Origin: Sorghum bicolor
Lineage: Eukaryota > Streptophyta > Magnoliopsida > Poales > Poaceae
Direction: 5' to 3'
Assembly (NCBI RefSeq): GCF_000003195.3
Contig: NC_012872.2
Span: 50,759,695-50,823,694 of the forward strand
Length of the DNA: 64,000 nucleotides
The notes below the pieces were generated by a model that was not told the origin of the DNA, did no database searches, and was given only the letters and a program-made list of their open reading frames with translations. Shown here in pieces: positions 1 through 11,400 of the stretch. The translations under genes and the position numbers were made by a program. How positions within the stretch are numbered: position 1 is the stretch's first letter; each line of letters opens with the position of its first letter.

Positions 1-196
1 GCACCAAGAACCAGCAAGAGCAGCGGGGAATATCATTTTATTTTATTTGTATAAGAGCAGCCTGGTTAGATAATCACTAGTGCTAATGCAGAGTCCTCTT
101 CGTTCTATGGCATTTTTTTTTCTTGAAAGTTTAAGCTAAAACACGATAGAGAAAACATCGCAAGACGAAAAAGAAACAGTTATGTTACAATCGTAT

Positions 197-668
197 TCCT
201 TATTAAGATTGCGCTTTAGTCATGACCAAATGAAGTAAATCCAGGGTACAGACAAAATGTTAAAGGCACTAGATTACAAGCTGAAGGTTATTTCTCATTT
301 TCTTAAACCAGTCTCAGTCAGAGTTTCATAAAAGCTTCATTTGCATTTAATAGCATGTCATATATACATTTTTGATAACATGACAATGTTTTAATAAAGA
401 GAGAGAAGAAATGAGTTTCATGGGATGAAACTCTCTTTGACACGATTACTATCTCTTTATGAGTCTTAGAATTAAATGTTTATGAAATTATGGAATGAAA
501 CTTTTGCATTGAGAGTGAGTGTTTCATCCAAGTATTATTTCATTCTATATGTCATGGCGGTCTTGAAAACAACAAAATAAAACTCTCCATTAAGACTGGT
601 CTTATCTTATTTTATTGCTTGACTGTTAAGAATGCGCTTTCCCAATGACCAAGCGAAGTAAATCAACA
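197..668. repeat. Imperfect direct repeats flanking MITE-like sequence
   Basis: Two related blocks, about 197-244 and 623-668, share a core reading gcgctttNNNcaatgacca/atgaccaa followed by gaagtaaatc. Between them lies AT-rich sequence with short inverted repeats, for example gagtttcat-ggg-atgaaactc near 413-433. The arrangement looks like a decayed duplication or an old MITE, but no family can be assigned. No gene is visible in 1-724. Confidence 0.35.
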
Positions 669-724
669 TTGGACATCTTTCTTCTACCATAAAAATATTT
701 TCCTTTAATGTTTTTGTTTTTTCA

Positions 725-2152
725 GGATGCTTGGTTTTAATAAACTCGGTGTTGTCTAGTCTACCGATGTTTATGATGTCTTTTTTTAAATGCCGAGAGG
801 GGTATTAGAAAAAATTGACTGCTTCAGATCCCGCTTCTATTGGCAGAATGATCAATACAAACGAAAATATAGGTTAGCTAAATGGGAGGTTATGTGTCAA
901 CCCAAGGACCAGGGAGGTTTGGGAATACAAAATTTAGAAATCCAGAATAAATGTTTATTAAGTAAATGGCTATACAAATTATTGAATGAAGATGGCATGT
1001 GGCAGGAGTTACTAAGAAATAAATACATCAAAGATAAGACTATAGGGAGTTGTGTTAAAAAACCAACAGATTCTCATTTCTGGAAAAGTTTAATGAATAT
1101 TAGAGATTCTTTCTTGGAAGTTGGCTCCTTTAAGATAAAGGATGGGTCTCAAACTAGGTTCTGGTACGATACTTGGTTGGGAAATAAGCCGCTCAAAGAC
1201 AAATTTCCTTCACTTTTTAGTATAGTCAGAAGCAAACAAGATTCAGTAGCACAAGTGCTTAGGTCTGTCCCTTTTAATATTTCCTTCAGAAGAAATTTAG
1301 TAGGGGCAAATCTAAAAGCTTGGCATAGAATTGTTGCATATGTACTAGATATTAATTGGTCGGAACAAAAGGATGTCTTTGTGTGGAGCTTGAACGCATC
1401 TGGAACTTTTACAGTCAAGTCCATGTATGCCGCGATAATTAACAATGGGGTTAGAGTGTCACAAGACATTTGGCAAATCAAAATACCAATGAAAATTAAA
1501 ATATTTCTCTGGTATTTAAAAAAAGGTGTGGTTTTAACTAAGGATAATTTACTTAGACGACAATGGAAGGGTGACAACCATTGTTGTTTTTGTCATATTC
1601 CTGAAACAATAAACCATCTCTTTTTTTATTGTGTTTATGCCAAATTCCTATGGCGTTCTATACATTTACTTTTTGGTTTAGCGCCTCCAACAGATATGAG
1701 TGATCTTTTTTTAGTTTGGTCAAAAAATGGACACAAAAAGTATAACTCATTGTTATTAACAGCGGCAACTGCACTTTGTTGGGCAATCTGGTTAAGCAGG
1801 AACGAAGTGGTTTTTGATAAATATAGACCAAAAACTTTCTTGCAGGTACTCTTCAGGGGAACGTATTGACTCCGACAGTGGGCAAGTCTGCAGCGGCATG
1901 ATGATCAGAGGGACCAACTGGTCCAAGTTGGACAGTTCCTAGAGACATCAGCTTTGCATTTTTTTAGTTCCAATGGGTGGTTGTCCTCAAGATATATTGG
2001 TCATGTTTAGCTTAAACCTTATTTCCTTTTGGTTTTACGTTAGTGGACTGCATGAGTGTTTGTGTTCACTAGCGGAGCTGTGTAATAATTGGTTTGATTC
2101 TATCTTTTGATAGAAGAAGCCGGGTATACAATATCCATTATCTAAAAAAAAA
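725..2152 (+). mobile_element. 5'-truncated L1-type LINE retrotransposon
   Basis: The region encodes the C-terminal part of a plant LINE reverse transcriptase with the zf-RVT region and ends in a short A-run (about 2142-2151), as expected of target-primed retrotransposition. Reverse-transcriptase-like coding starts abruptly near 725, so the 5' part is missing. A frameshift lies close to 788, and a premature stop interrupts the frame at 1867-1869. No convincing target-site duplication was found. This is a dead copy. Confidence 0.85.
790..2010 (+). pseudogene. LINE reverse transcriptase C-terminal fragment with zf-RVT region
   Basis: An open stretch of 359 codons (790-1869) has the order typical of plant L1-type ORF2 tails: a thumb-like region (LEKIDCFRSRFYWQ), the GGLGIQNLE motif, FWYDTWLG, and a zinc-binding zf-RVT section with WQIKIPMKIKIFLW followed by CCFCHIPETINHLFFYC. 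The frame stops at 1867-1869 (TGA) where related LINEs normally carry a Trp codon. LINE-like coding then resumes in the same frame to a TAG at 2008-2010. Upstream of 790 the same protein continues in another frame, so one base appears lost near 788. The catalytic reverse-transcriptase palm and the endonuclease are absent. Confidence 0.85.
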
Positions 2153-2746
2153 AGCTACATTATTGGTTCTTTTGGAGTAGATTACAAAAAAAAAAGTCAT
2201 GCTTTAAATTTTAGCACACCCAGGATAACACAAGACCACAAGTGAGACTTTTTGGTAACATCAGGTACCGTTCCTATATTTTCAACAAAGGACGAGATTC
2301 AGATGTGCACACTTTTGGCCTCGCTGAATCGCTCTACTTGCAATGTCAGTTGTAATGTTTTGTGAAAATAATACTTGTAAGCCATCATCTTCATTGAAAC
2401 ATCCCTCCATGAAAATGGAGCATCCTAAAGGACACGTTATAGACTACTCCCTACATATATATATTTGACCCATAATTTGGGACTGAGGGTGGCATGCACG
2501 TATACTGAAACCAGCAGTGCATATACGTTAATGAAGAAGTTATGATTTTGTTTAAGCCTGACACTTAAATCTGCCGGTCATTTATTTTGGCCCAGAAAGG
2601 TAGGTTCCTTGTATTTCTATCCTTGGGGGGATGATGCACGTGCACCAGAGCAATGGGGAGTAATCGTTTTCAGAATACAATTACTACAAGGACTGATGAA
2701 TTACTGCTCTCTTGATTAGGCAATTGCCACTCACAATGCAGACTCT

Positions 2747-2960
2747 ATTAGGGCACTCACAATGCAGACTCTATCATGGAGTCTAAAGTTATTTATTACC
2801 TCGAACAATGTGGACTTGGAGTCTAAATAAGACTTGGAGTCTTATTTTTTCTACCTCTTTCTTCAATAAATATGCTGCCATATCAGCAAAATACCATAAA
2901 TAATATATAGTTAATTGTCTTGGACTCTGTGATAGAGTCTTTCATTGTGAGTGCCCTAAT
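2747..2960. mobile_element. MITE with ~30-bp terminal inverted repeats
   Basis: The left end (attagggcactcacaatg, 2747 on) is matched in inverted orientation by the right end (cattgtgagtgccctaat, to 2960). The repeat extends inwards to the gactctatca/tgatagagtc part. The inside is AT-rich and non-coding. A partial second copy of the left end lies directly outside at about 2726-2750, giving a tandem doubling of the terminus. Superfamily is unresolved because the target duplication is unclear. Confidence 0.8.
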
Positions 2961-2974
2961 GCAACACTGAACTA

Positions 2975-3481
2975 CTCTCTCTGTCCTGAAATTACGGATG
3001 AAAACGGTACGGATATTTTCCGACCGTATTCGAGACCGAATTCGTTTAGAGGGGTTCAGATCTGTCCGTATCCGAGTCCGAATATTCAACATCCGATACC
3101 ATATCCGTATCCGAATACTTAAATCGTATATTTGTGATGTCGACATCTAATTATATCTTATCCGACATGGTTGACATTATCCGTATTCGAATCCAAATCC
3201 GACCAGAAATATGAAAACAAATATGATATCAGTGATATCTGTTCGTATCCGATCCGTTTTCATCCCTACCTAAAATAGTCTGCATTGTAATTTCTTAAAT
3301 TTGTATTAAAATATAATACATTCTACATAATGACTATATTTAGGTTTGACAAGATTTGTTAGAAAAGAAGTTATGATTTAAGGAGAAACTCTATAATTGA
3401 AATAATCTATGAATATGTGCGTCATTTAAGTGTTTCCTTAACTTGTCTTAGAATTTTAACGCAATTACAGGACAAAGGGAG
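2975..3481. mobile_element. Stowaway-like MITE split by another element
   Basis: Ends read ctctctctgtcctgaaatta on the left and attacaggacaaagggag on the right, flanked by TA at 2973-2974 and 3482-3483. This is the Tc1/mariner Stowaway pattern. About 235 bp belong to the MITE itself; the remainder (about 2994-3268) is a later insertion. Confidence 0.7.
2994..3268. mobile_element. Non-autonomous TIR element nested inside the Stowaway MITE
   Basis: Termini ggatgaaaacgg at 2996 and ccgttttcatcc ending at 3265 form inverted repeats. The inside carries many degenerate copies of atccgtatccgaatat, so the element is internally repetitive and potentially folded. It interrupts the MITE whose ends lie at 2975 and 3481, so it is the younger of the two. 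Superfamily not determined. Confidence 0.65.
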
Positions 3482-3571
3482 TAATCCTTTAATAACTCAG
3501 GCAGTAACGCTTTTCTTTCCTAAATATTTGTTTGCTATATACTCCTAAATTATCAACTAATTACAAGGCAA

Positions 3572-3676
3572 GACAAAATTGAAGAAGCAAAATGTAATTC
3601 TTCTTTTATATTATATCGATTCAGAATTACGACAAAATTGAAGAAGCAAAATGTAATTCTTCTTTTATATTATATC
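3572..3676 (+). repeat. 46-bp direct duplication, period 59 bp
   Basis: The block starting gacaaaattgaagaagcaaa occurs identically at 3572-3617 and 3631-3676. It is non-coding, in an AT-rich stretch upstream of the first gene. Confidence 0.85.
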
Positions 3677-4104
3677 ACTTCAGTTTGGTTGTGTTTACAT
3701 GTACTAAAATAACAAGAATAAGTGATAAAAAACAAGAATAAGATCCAAAATCCCTCGTTCTTACTTAAGTGGATGACCACTTAGAATTCAATGACCCGTA
3801 TCTCAACCAATATTATTTGGACTGTGCTGGAGACCAAATGCACATAAACCTGGGGCGAAGACGAAATACTTTTTCTCCTTCTGAAACATACATAAGCCAA
3901 GATTTCTGAAACATACTTTTTCAGCGATGTCTTCTATTTGGCCAAATAGCTTCGAAGTCTCCTACTTGACGTATTGAACAACGCCCTCGATCTTGTAATC
4001 AATTAACTCACGCTCTTGCAGTATTGGGTAGCATCTGTGAACCGGATGAGCTATCGGTGTTGGCAACCATACCGGCACAATTTCAGTATCTAATCGCCGA
4101 ATTT

Positions 4105-4710
4105 TCGGCTATGTCATCTCCAAGGATTATACATTTAGACTTTATATGTACTAATTTATAAAAAAAACTTAAAATGTGCTATCCAATGGTTTTACATTTA
4201 GACTTTGCAATTTACATAACTTGGCATTTAGAGGTCTAGACTTGGCATATATGCCAAGCCCTCCAGGCTCTGCAAATCGTGATCGTTCTCACGCCCGCAC
4301 GACTCGGGCTGCGTTCCGTCCACCCGCGCGACTTCTCTACGCGCGAGCGCCGCCAAGTTTTGCCGCGAAGCTTTGCCGTAGAGGATCAGGACGGGGCGAG
4401 GTTCATGACGGGTGAGGACCAAAACGACGCAGCGCGAGGACCAAGACGGGGCAACGACGGCTGAGCGAGGAATGCCGCGATACGAAGGCGCGCGACGTGC
4501 GAAGAATTACCGGCGACGAAAAAAATCGTGCGCCAAGAGAAAAACCTTCCGGGGAAAAAATGTGGGCCCAAAATTCTCTCAATGCCAAGTGAAAATGCAA
4601 AACCGTTGGAGATTACGCCTTTTTATCCTTGCCATTTTTATTTGGAACTTTGCAAACTCCATCAAATATAAAACTAAAAATGCATAACCTTTGAACATGC
4701 TCTTAAGTAA
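4105..4710. mobile_element. Pack-MULE-like element with GC-rich cargo
   Basis: AT-rich arms with related, inverted sequence (left: tccaatggttttacattt; right, inverted: tccaacggttttgcatttt) enclose an abruptly GC-rich core at about 4270-4560. The arms resemble the agagcat...tccaac ends common in grass MULEs. The core has three imperfect units starting gaggatcaggacgggg / gaggaccaaaacgacg / gaggaccaagacgggg. The sharp GC change is typical of a captured host-gene fragment, but I could not identify the source. Boundaries are approximate. Confidence 0.45.
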
Positions 4711-5416
4711 TGGAAATGCATATTTCCCCTAAAAAAACATAAGCCACCAAATTACCATACTCCATGGCCTAACAAATTTGTTAGCAGGGGAAACAAAAAT
4801 TGTTTTTTTTAAGAAAACGGTGCTCCTGCACGGCTGCACTGCAGAAGGTAAGGAGCAACGGAAAGCAGGGAGGGAGGGGGCCGGAAAGGCAGCTGGGAAG
4901 GAAAGAAAGAGGGGAAGAAAAGGCAGTAAACGGACGCTGAGAGACCAAGTGGTGCCGGATTTTTGTCAGTCTCCTCCTCCCCAACTAGTCTCTTGTATCC
5001 AACCTTCATTGCCGCAGTTCCATTTCACATCCCCTCCTCTCCATTTCCACCCCCTCCCATGGCCTGAATTCGGAGGCCCCCGCCATTCGCCGCGCCAGCG
5101 AATCCGCCGCCTCATCGATCGCCCCGGTGCCGTGGGGAGAAGCGAGGCTCCGGTAACTTTACCTGAAACTGTGTTCTTTTTTTTCTTCTTTTTTTTTCAG
5201 CCGTTTTGACCGCCTTGTTTCCCCCAATATTTCGAACTTTCTTGGTGGTTCGGTTGAGGGGAAATGGTTGAATCTTTCTGGTCCGGATTCTTGGTCCGGG
5301 AATTCCGGGAGTTGGTACTTGCTTCTTGTGTTCTTGGAATGGCCTCGGACTGAGGATTTTGCCTGTTTTGTTCCGATTCAGGTTCTTGGTTTCTTGGCGG
5401 CCGAATCTAAGGGAAG
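4711..5416 (+). promoter_or_regulatory. Promoter and 5' leader of the PHD/BED gene (inferred)
   Basis: Non-coding region directly upstream of the first ATG at 5417. It contains a C/T-rich leader-like stretch (about 4965-5060) and a possible leader intron: a donor-like site near 5150 (ggctccg/gtaacttt), then a long pyrimidine tract ending in ttttttttcag at about 5200. No TATA box was identified with confidence. Confidence 0.35.
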
Positions 5417-8400
5417 ATGGACGAAGGGGGAAGCCAAGGTATTAAGAAGGTGCATTTCAGGGATTCGTCCTCTCAGCACCCTATAGTTACCTACAAGAGG
5501 CGCCGGCAGCAGAAGCCACAGACACAGCAGCAACTGCCGCAGTCACCACCACCGCAGCAGCACCAACCGGAGCCACAGCCGCTGCAGCAAGTGGAGCCAC
5601 AGCCACAGGTGGAGCCGGAGCCAAATGCTGGAGATGTGCCGGCACAGCAGGTATAATCATTTTCACTTTACAAGGAAACCTAAAATACCTTTGTGTTGAA
5701 ATGGAAAGAGATTTCATCTCCAATCTGTCACAGTTACTTGAAATTTGCAAATGCTGCTGCTTGTAACCTATGTGCTCACGAGGTTTCCACATTCATCTTG
5801 GAAGTATCGAATAACATAGAAATTGTTGGTGTTTGCAAAGGACTGATTCTGCACTGTGGTTTGTGTTAGAATGATGAGGATGTTCTTGGTGCATCATACA
5901 AGCAGCGCATCAGTAACATGCATTTTGCAAATACAGTAAGCATCATGAATTTGTTAGAGTTGCCTCCTGGAGTAAGGTTACCAAAATGATGAAATATTAG
6001 TGAGTAGATTAAGAGCTTGCTATCTAGATGCTTTTTTTTTATCAAATTAGGTCGATGACATAAGTCAATACTTGACATGTTATTCTATGGCTGAGTCCAT
6101 TTTTTCCTGACTTGTATGTTCATGTTAGTACTTGTTGCTCATGTTGGTATTCGATAGAGTAGAACCACATTTGGTCCTTCAGCAGGTGCCTATAAAATTG
6201 TCATAACAGTGTGTGTGTTGGTGGGTGTAGTATGTCTATCATTCTTTCTAGTAATGCAATGATGCACAGATCTCCTGCACACTCGAGGAAAAAAAATACA
6301 TTCAACTCTGATTAGTTTATTATGAATCAAGCAAAACTGGATGTAATGGAGGCATGCCCTCTCCCTGTCTCTCTGCCTCACTATAAGAATGGGATACTAT
6401 GGATCAAACATAGGATGTTTCTGCTTATTTAATATACTTCTTTTTTTAAAAAAAACATCGCAGCTGATTGATAAACTCTGTAGGTTTCACCTTCTTAGGA
6501 TGTAAGTGTGGATTCTTTGGTTCCATAGGACTAAATTATTCTAAAATTGAATTATTTTGGGTTAATTTGTACTCCCTCGATTCCAATTTATAAGTCATTC
6601 CAAGAATCTTGGAGAGTCAAAGCATTTTCAAGTTTGACCAAAATTATAGAGAGAAATACTAAGATTTGTAGCGTAAAGTGAGTATACTATGAAAATATAA
6701 TTAAGGAAGAATCTAATGATACTTAGTTGGTATCATAATAATAATTATTTTATCATATAAATTTGGTCAAACTTAAGGTAGTTTGACTCTCCAAGATTCT
6801 TGGAATGATTTACAATTTGGGATGGAGGGAGTATTATCTTTTTCTTGAAGAACTACATTGGTTACAACTTTTTTAACATCTACTCCTGGATTTGTGTTTT
6901 TCAATTTTCCCTTCAGTATGGAGGCCATTTTTTATTTAGTTTTCTTGTCATAGTTAGCTGCATTGATACAAGGAAAATTCTCATTATTCGTATTCACAGG
7001 TTAGTTATATCATATGGTTGCATTGGTTTTATCAACATCATGAGAGAGGGGAATTGTTCTGGGCTGAGGCAAAAGGAGTCTGTCAACATTCCATGTATCT
7101 TTTGATATTACAATGTCACAATGCAATTGAAGATAGAACATTCTGTTCTGCACAGCCAACATTTTTCTGATTAACACATAGCTTTTGCATACGAGGAAAT
7201 TTGATACCAATATTTTTTTTTTGCCATGTTGAAGAAAAAACCTTGAGTTGTACTTTAGCCTTTGGGAAAAAATAGAATAGGCGATTTTCCTTTGCTTAAC
7301 TTTAACTGTTCTCTTGCAATTGTGAATTTCGCTTCTTCACTTGTTAAGGCAATTATACCTCATACATTTTACTTTAGGCCATTCATTTGCTATGCCTTGA
7401 CTGATCTGATGAACTTCAGATACATATGGCTAAATTACATCTTACCTCTTCTACACCATGATTTGAAACTTTATAATTTTGCAGAGTAAAGATACTTTTT
7501 GGAAAAGTAGGGATATGGGATGGAAGTATGGCATAATGATTGATGAAAATAGACAACACTGGAAGTGTATGTATTGTGGCCTAATTAGGCACGGTGGTGG
7601 TGTATCTAGACTCAAACGACATCTAGCTGGTGATTTAGATGTCAAAATGTGCCCTAAAGTTCCAGCAGATGTTGTTGAGGAGATAAGGGAGCATTTGCGG
7701 AAGAAACGAGAGAGACGGAAGAAGCGAGCTGCACAAAATGGTGGTGACAATGTAAGGACTAAGAGCCCTTCTGGTGATGCTGATGTTGAGAAGGATCTTC
7801 TACCTTCTGATTCAGTGCTTTCCGATGGAACGGGCACTAATGTTCCTGAAGAAGTCACTAACCAAACGAGTTCAGTTCATCACGATACTACTCCCAGGGT
7901 ATATAAATGGACAATAAGCCTTTTCTTTTCTTTTTCTCTTCGATTTGTTTTGTACTCAGTGTAACACCTACTGATTTTTACTTGTTTTTTTGGGGTTGGG
8001 GGGGGGGGGGGATTGGATGGTGGGGGTGGGGGGGGGGTGGGGGGTGGTGAATCACTTAAATTTAGTAACATGTGCAGCCATGTTAGCAGATGATTCCAAT
8101 CTTTAGAAAGAAAAAATGGCCAAACTATAAAGGGTGATCCTATTTGGCTAAACCATTATGCATTGACCATTTGTGATAAGAATGGTGTCAATAAAATATA
8201 AAACTACTTCATACCTGTGAGATTGTAATTTGTCTAATGTATCCATGAAGACTAGCACTGAAGGTAAAAATGACTTAGGACGATAAACTGGCCACTGTTA
8301 ACCTTTTGCACACTCCTTGTACCTAAGTACTTAATATCAGCAACCACTTAACTAATTTCAGATCTTCAACAAACTTTTGGTTTCTTGTGAATACTGACGT

Positions 8401-11400
8401 TACCATTAATCTTTTGTGTTCACAAAATTCAAATTTGTTTGCAGTTTCCAATATTGCGAGCAAGGGATATTGGCTGGGAGCATGCTGTGGATCTTGATGG
8501 AAATAAAAGACGGTGGCAATGCAAGTTCTGTTCTCTTTGTCGAAGTGGTGGTGTAACTACTTTGAAGGCTCATCTCATTGATGACAGCTGCCCAAACGTT
8601 CCAAAGGAAATTTCAAAGAAAGTATCAAACTTCATTGAAGAGAAAAGAGCAACACGCCTTCTTTTGAATAATTATGTCTTTAACGTTGATGATGATTTCA
8701 ACACACAAGTTCAAGGAGAAGTGACTGTAGAATATTTAAATGAACAACAACCTTCGAGAAATGTATATGTGCAAACATTAGATAAGGGTGATATTAATGA
8801 GGTATCCTTGCTGTCCTTTTGTCTTCACCTTACAGTTTTGCCATATCTGTTCAATGCAGTAGCCATGTCATAGGAAAAAAAAACAGAATTCTGAGGATTA
8901 TTAGTGAGTCCAAATGTCTTGTGAGACTTTGATGGCAGACTCTCATTTCTTTTTCAACATTTTCCCCTTATAGCTAAGCATCAAATCTTTATACTTGAGC
9001 CTTTAAGGGATGTTGTTACCAAGTGGTTGGCATGTTGGAATGTAGTACTCCCTCCATTTATTTATAAGGCATATTATTTGAGAAAGTCTTTTAAGTTCCA
9101 GGTATACTATGATTAATAATTTCTCTTAGAAATATATTATCAATTATGTCAAACTAACGGCATACTTAAAGACATGTGAAATATGAATCTGTTGATGCAT
9201 CTTTTGTGCACTAAACATAATTTTGACTATTGGTCAAAATTTACAATGTTTGACTTTTTTTAATTCGAGTATGCCCCATGTATGAACCTCTATATTTAGC
9301 ATGACCAACGAAACTAGTAGACATAGGGGGAGGGATATCCTGCCACCTGAATCCAATATTTCCAGTGATGTGGACGAAATATACATCACTGGAACTTAGC
9401 TATTTGTTTTAACATAAAACTTACCCCCCCTTCTTTTCGTGTGGAGAAGGTAGCAGCTGGAAGCAAGCAATGTGGTGCAGAAAGTAGTGGCCAGCCAGTT
9501 GAGCGTTGTGATCAGCCTGAAGAGCAGTGCACAATGGATTATGGCAGGATGGATCAAGTGACTAGCAATAAGAACCAGATTTTGGACAAGAATACTGAGA
9601 ATTCAAAAAATACCAAGGTACATCACCTTCATAAACCTTAGAGGAAAATGAAAGTTGGTTGTCCCTGGAGGAAGCTCTCTTTCTCCCCCCTATTATTGAG
9701 TTATTAGGTCTTTTTCTTATTTAATAAATAAAATATTTCTGTTTTAAATAAAAAATATACTATCTTTGAGCTTTAAAATTGTTTGTAGATGTTGAAACCA
9801 TGCCGGAAAAGTGAGTTTAACACAAGGAAGCACATAATTATTGTTGATCAAAGTGCGAGGCATTGGAGGTGTAGATACTGTGGCATGGATGGGTATGGTA
9901 AAAAGTTTTGGCTCCATTATCATCTAGCTGGTGCATTTCATCAGCCTAAGTGTCCAAATGTTCCTAGAGAAGTCTTTGCAAAAGCAAGACGCCATGTTCT
10001 GACAAAGAGAAGGCTAAAAAAGAATAAAGCTGAGCAACAAATTCCTTCCAGTCCACATATTCTTGGCCAATCCGGTGAAGAACGGCAGAACAGTGATCCA
10101 TTATGTGGGAATCAGTCTCAACTGTCAATAAACAATGAACCTAGGGAGGTACTGTTACTATTTGTACTCACTTTCCCTGTTTCTACTGATCCTGTGATGC
10201 CATATAATTGTTCATTATTCTGAGAATTGGAATAACAATCCACTATGTGACATCCTTCATCTGTTCATTATGGAGGTGCAAGATCACCAGTCTTCTATGC
10301 ACTAGATCTATATCTTGTCCCTTTGCAACTTTCTTCCATAGTTGAAGTTTCATTAATCATGTATAATAATCAGAATTCAAGTTTTTTTTCTTGAATACCC
10401 AGAAAAACCAGGATGTTAAGTTTTATTTGCAAAGCTTCCCTGATTAACACGATGTGTATTGGCTCCTTTTAAACACATTTGAAAACTGTCAGATCCAGGA
10501 TTAAGCTGGGATTTTGCTGATTGGAGCTGAAGTGACTTGTAGATGACTCTCAATTTGCCATTGACTTTTTCTGCCTTTTTCTGCTATTCAGTGGAGCATA
10601 TTGTTTTATCATACTATTTGGAAACAAAACTAGTGGAACCCTACTTTGCCACTATGCCATTGAGCTATGTCAATGACAAGTGGGGCCTGACCCCACATGT
10701 CATTGACACACTCGATGGTGTTTTTGGCTAAGTGCAATCCCACTTATAGTATGGTGACAATCTCTATAGCTTATTAGCTTTTATGCACAACATTTTGTGT
10801 CTCTTGTATGGTTGACTTTAGATGTTATAAAGCTGTATCAGATGAGAAATTGCTAAGAACAAGATAACTTAAATTTTTTCTTTTGGGAACTTGCACTTAA
10901 ATTTTTCCCGGAGAAAAATCTTATTGGATATGAAATAATATTGACATTACGCAACAGATGTGTTTTTGATGGTGTACCTCCTTGTTTGGCTAGAACCTTT
11001 TTGCTTGCTAGTGAGGAAATCCAGTTGTATGGGGTTTGGCTGGGGCTAAGTGTACTTCTTTGCCTTTTCGCGCAGTTGTCTCTGTAGTGTGTGTGTGTGT
11101 GCTTTTTAAGGTTGCAGTTGTATCCTTTTCTTTCCCTGGTGCAAAGATGATTTGTAGTCGCTTTGGGTGCGTGTGGTGTTTTTAAGGGTTCCCCCATTTT
11201 TCGTCTTAATACAATGTACACAGGTCTCCTGTGTGTTCGAGAAAAAAATAAACATGTGACTTCTATTCTATAGTAATGATAATAACTAATTTAGTACAAA
11301 ATGGTCTTACAAGTTTCTTTTAAGTATACATAGGTTAACAAGACCATGATAACAAAGAATCTAACCTGTCTATGCACAGATCATTGCTCAAGAAGATTGT

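Noticed and set aside
4176..4687. Several overlapping short frames upstream of the PHD/BED gene
   Set aside because: They lie in the GC-rich core of a Pack-MULE-like element, overlap on both strands and lack recognisable domains.
4778..5209. 143-aa frame ending in poly-Phe
   Set aside because: The C-terminal Phe run comes from a pyrimidine tract before a splice-acceptor-like site; this is better explained as 5' leader and leader intron.
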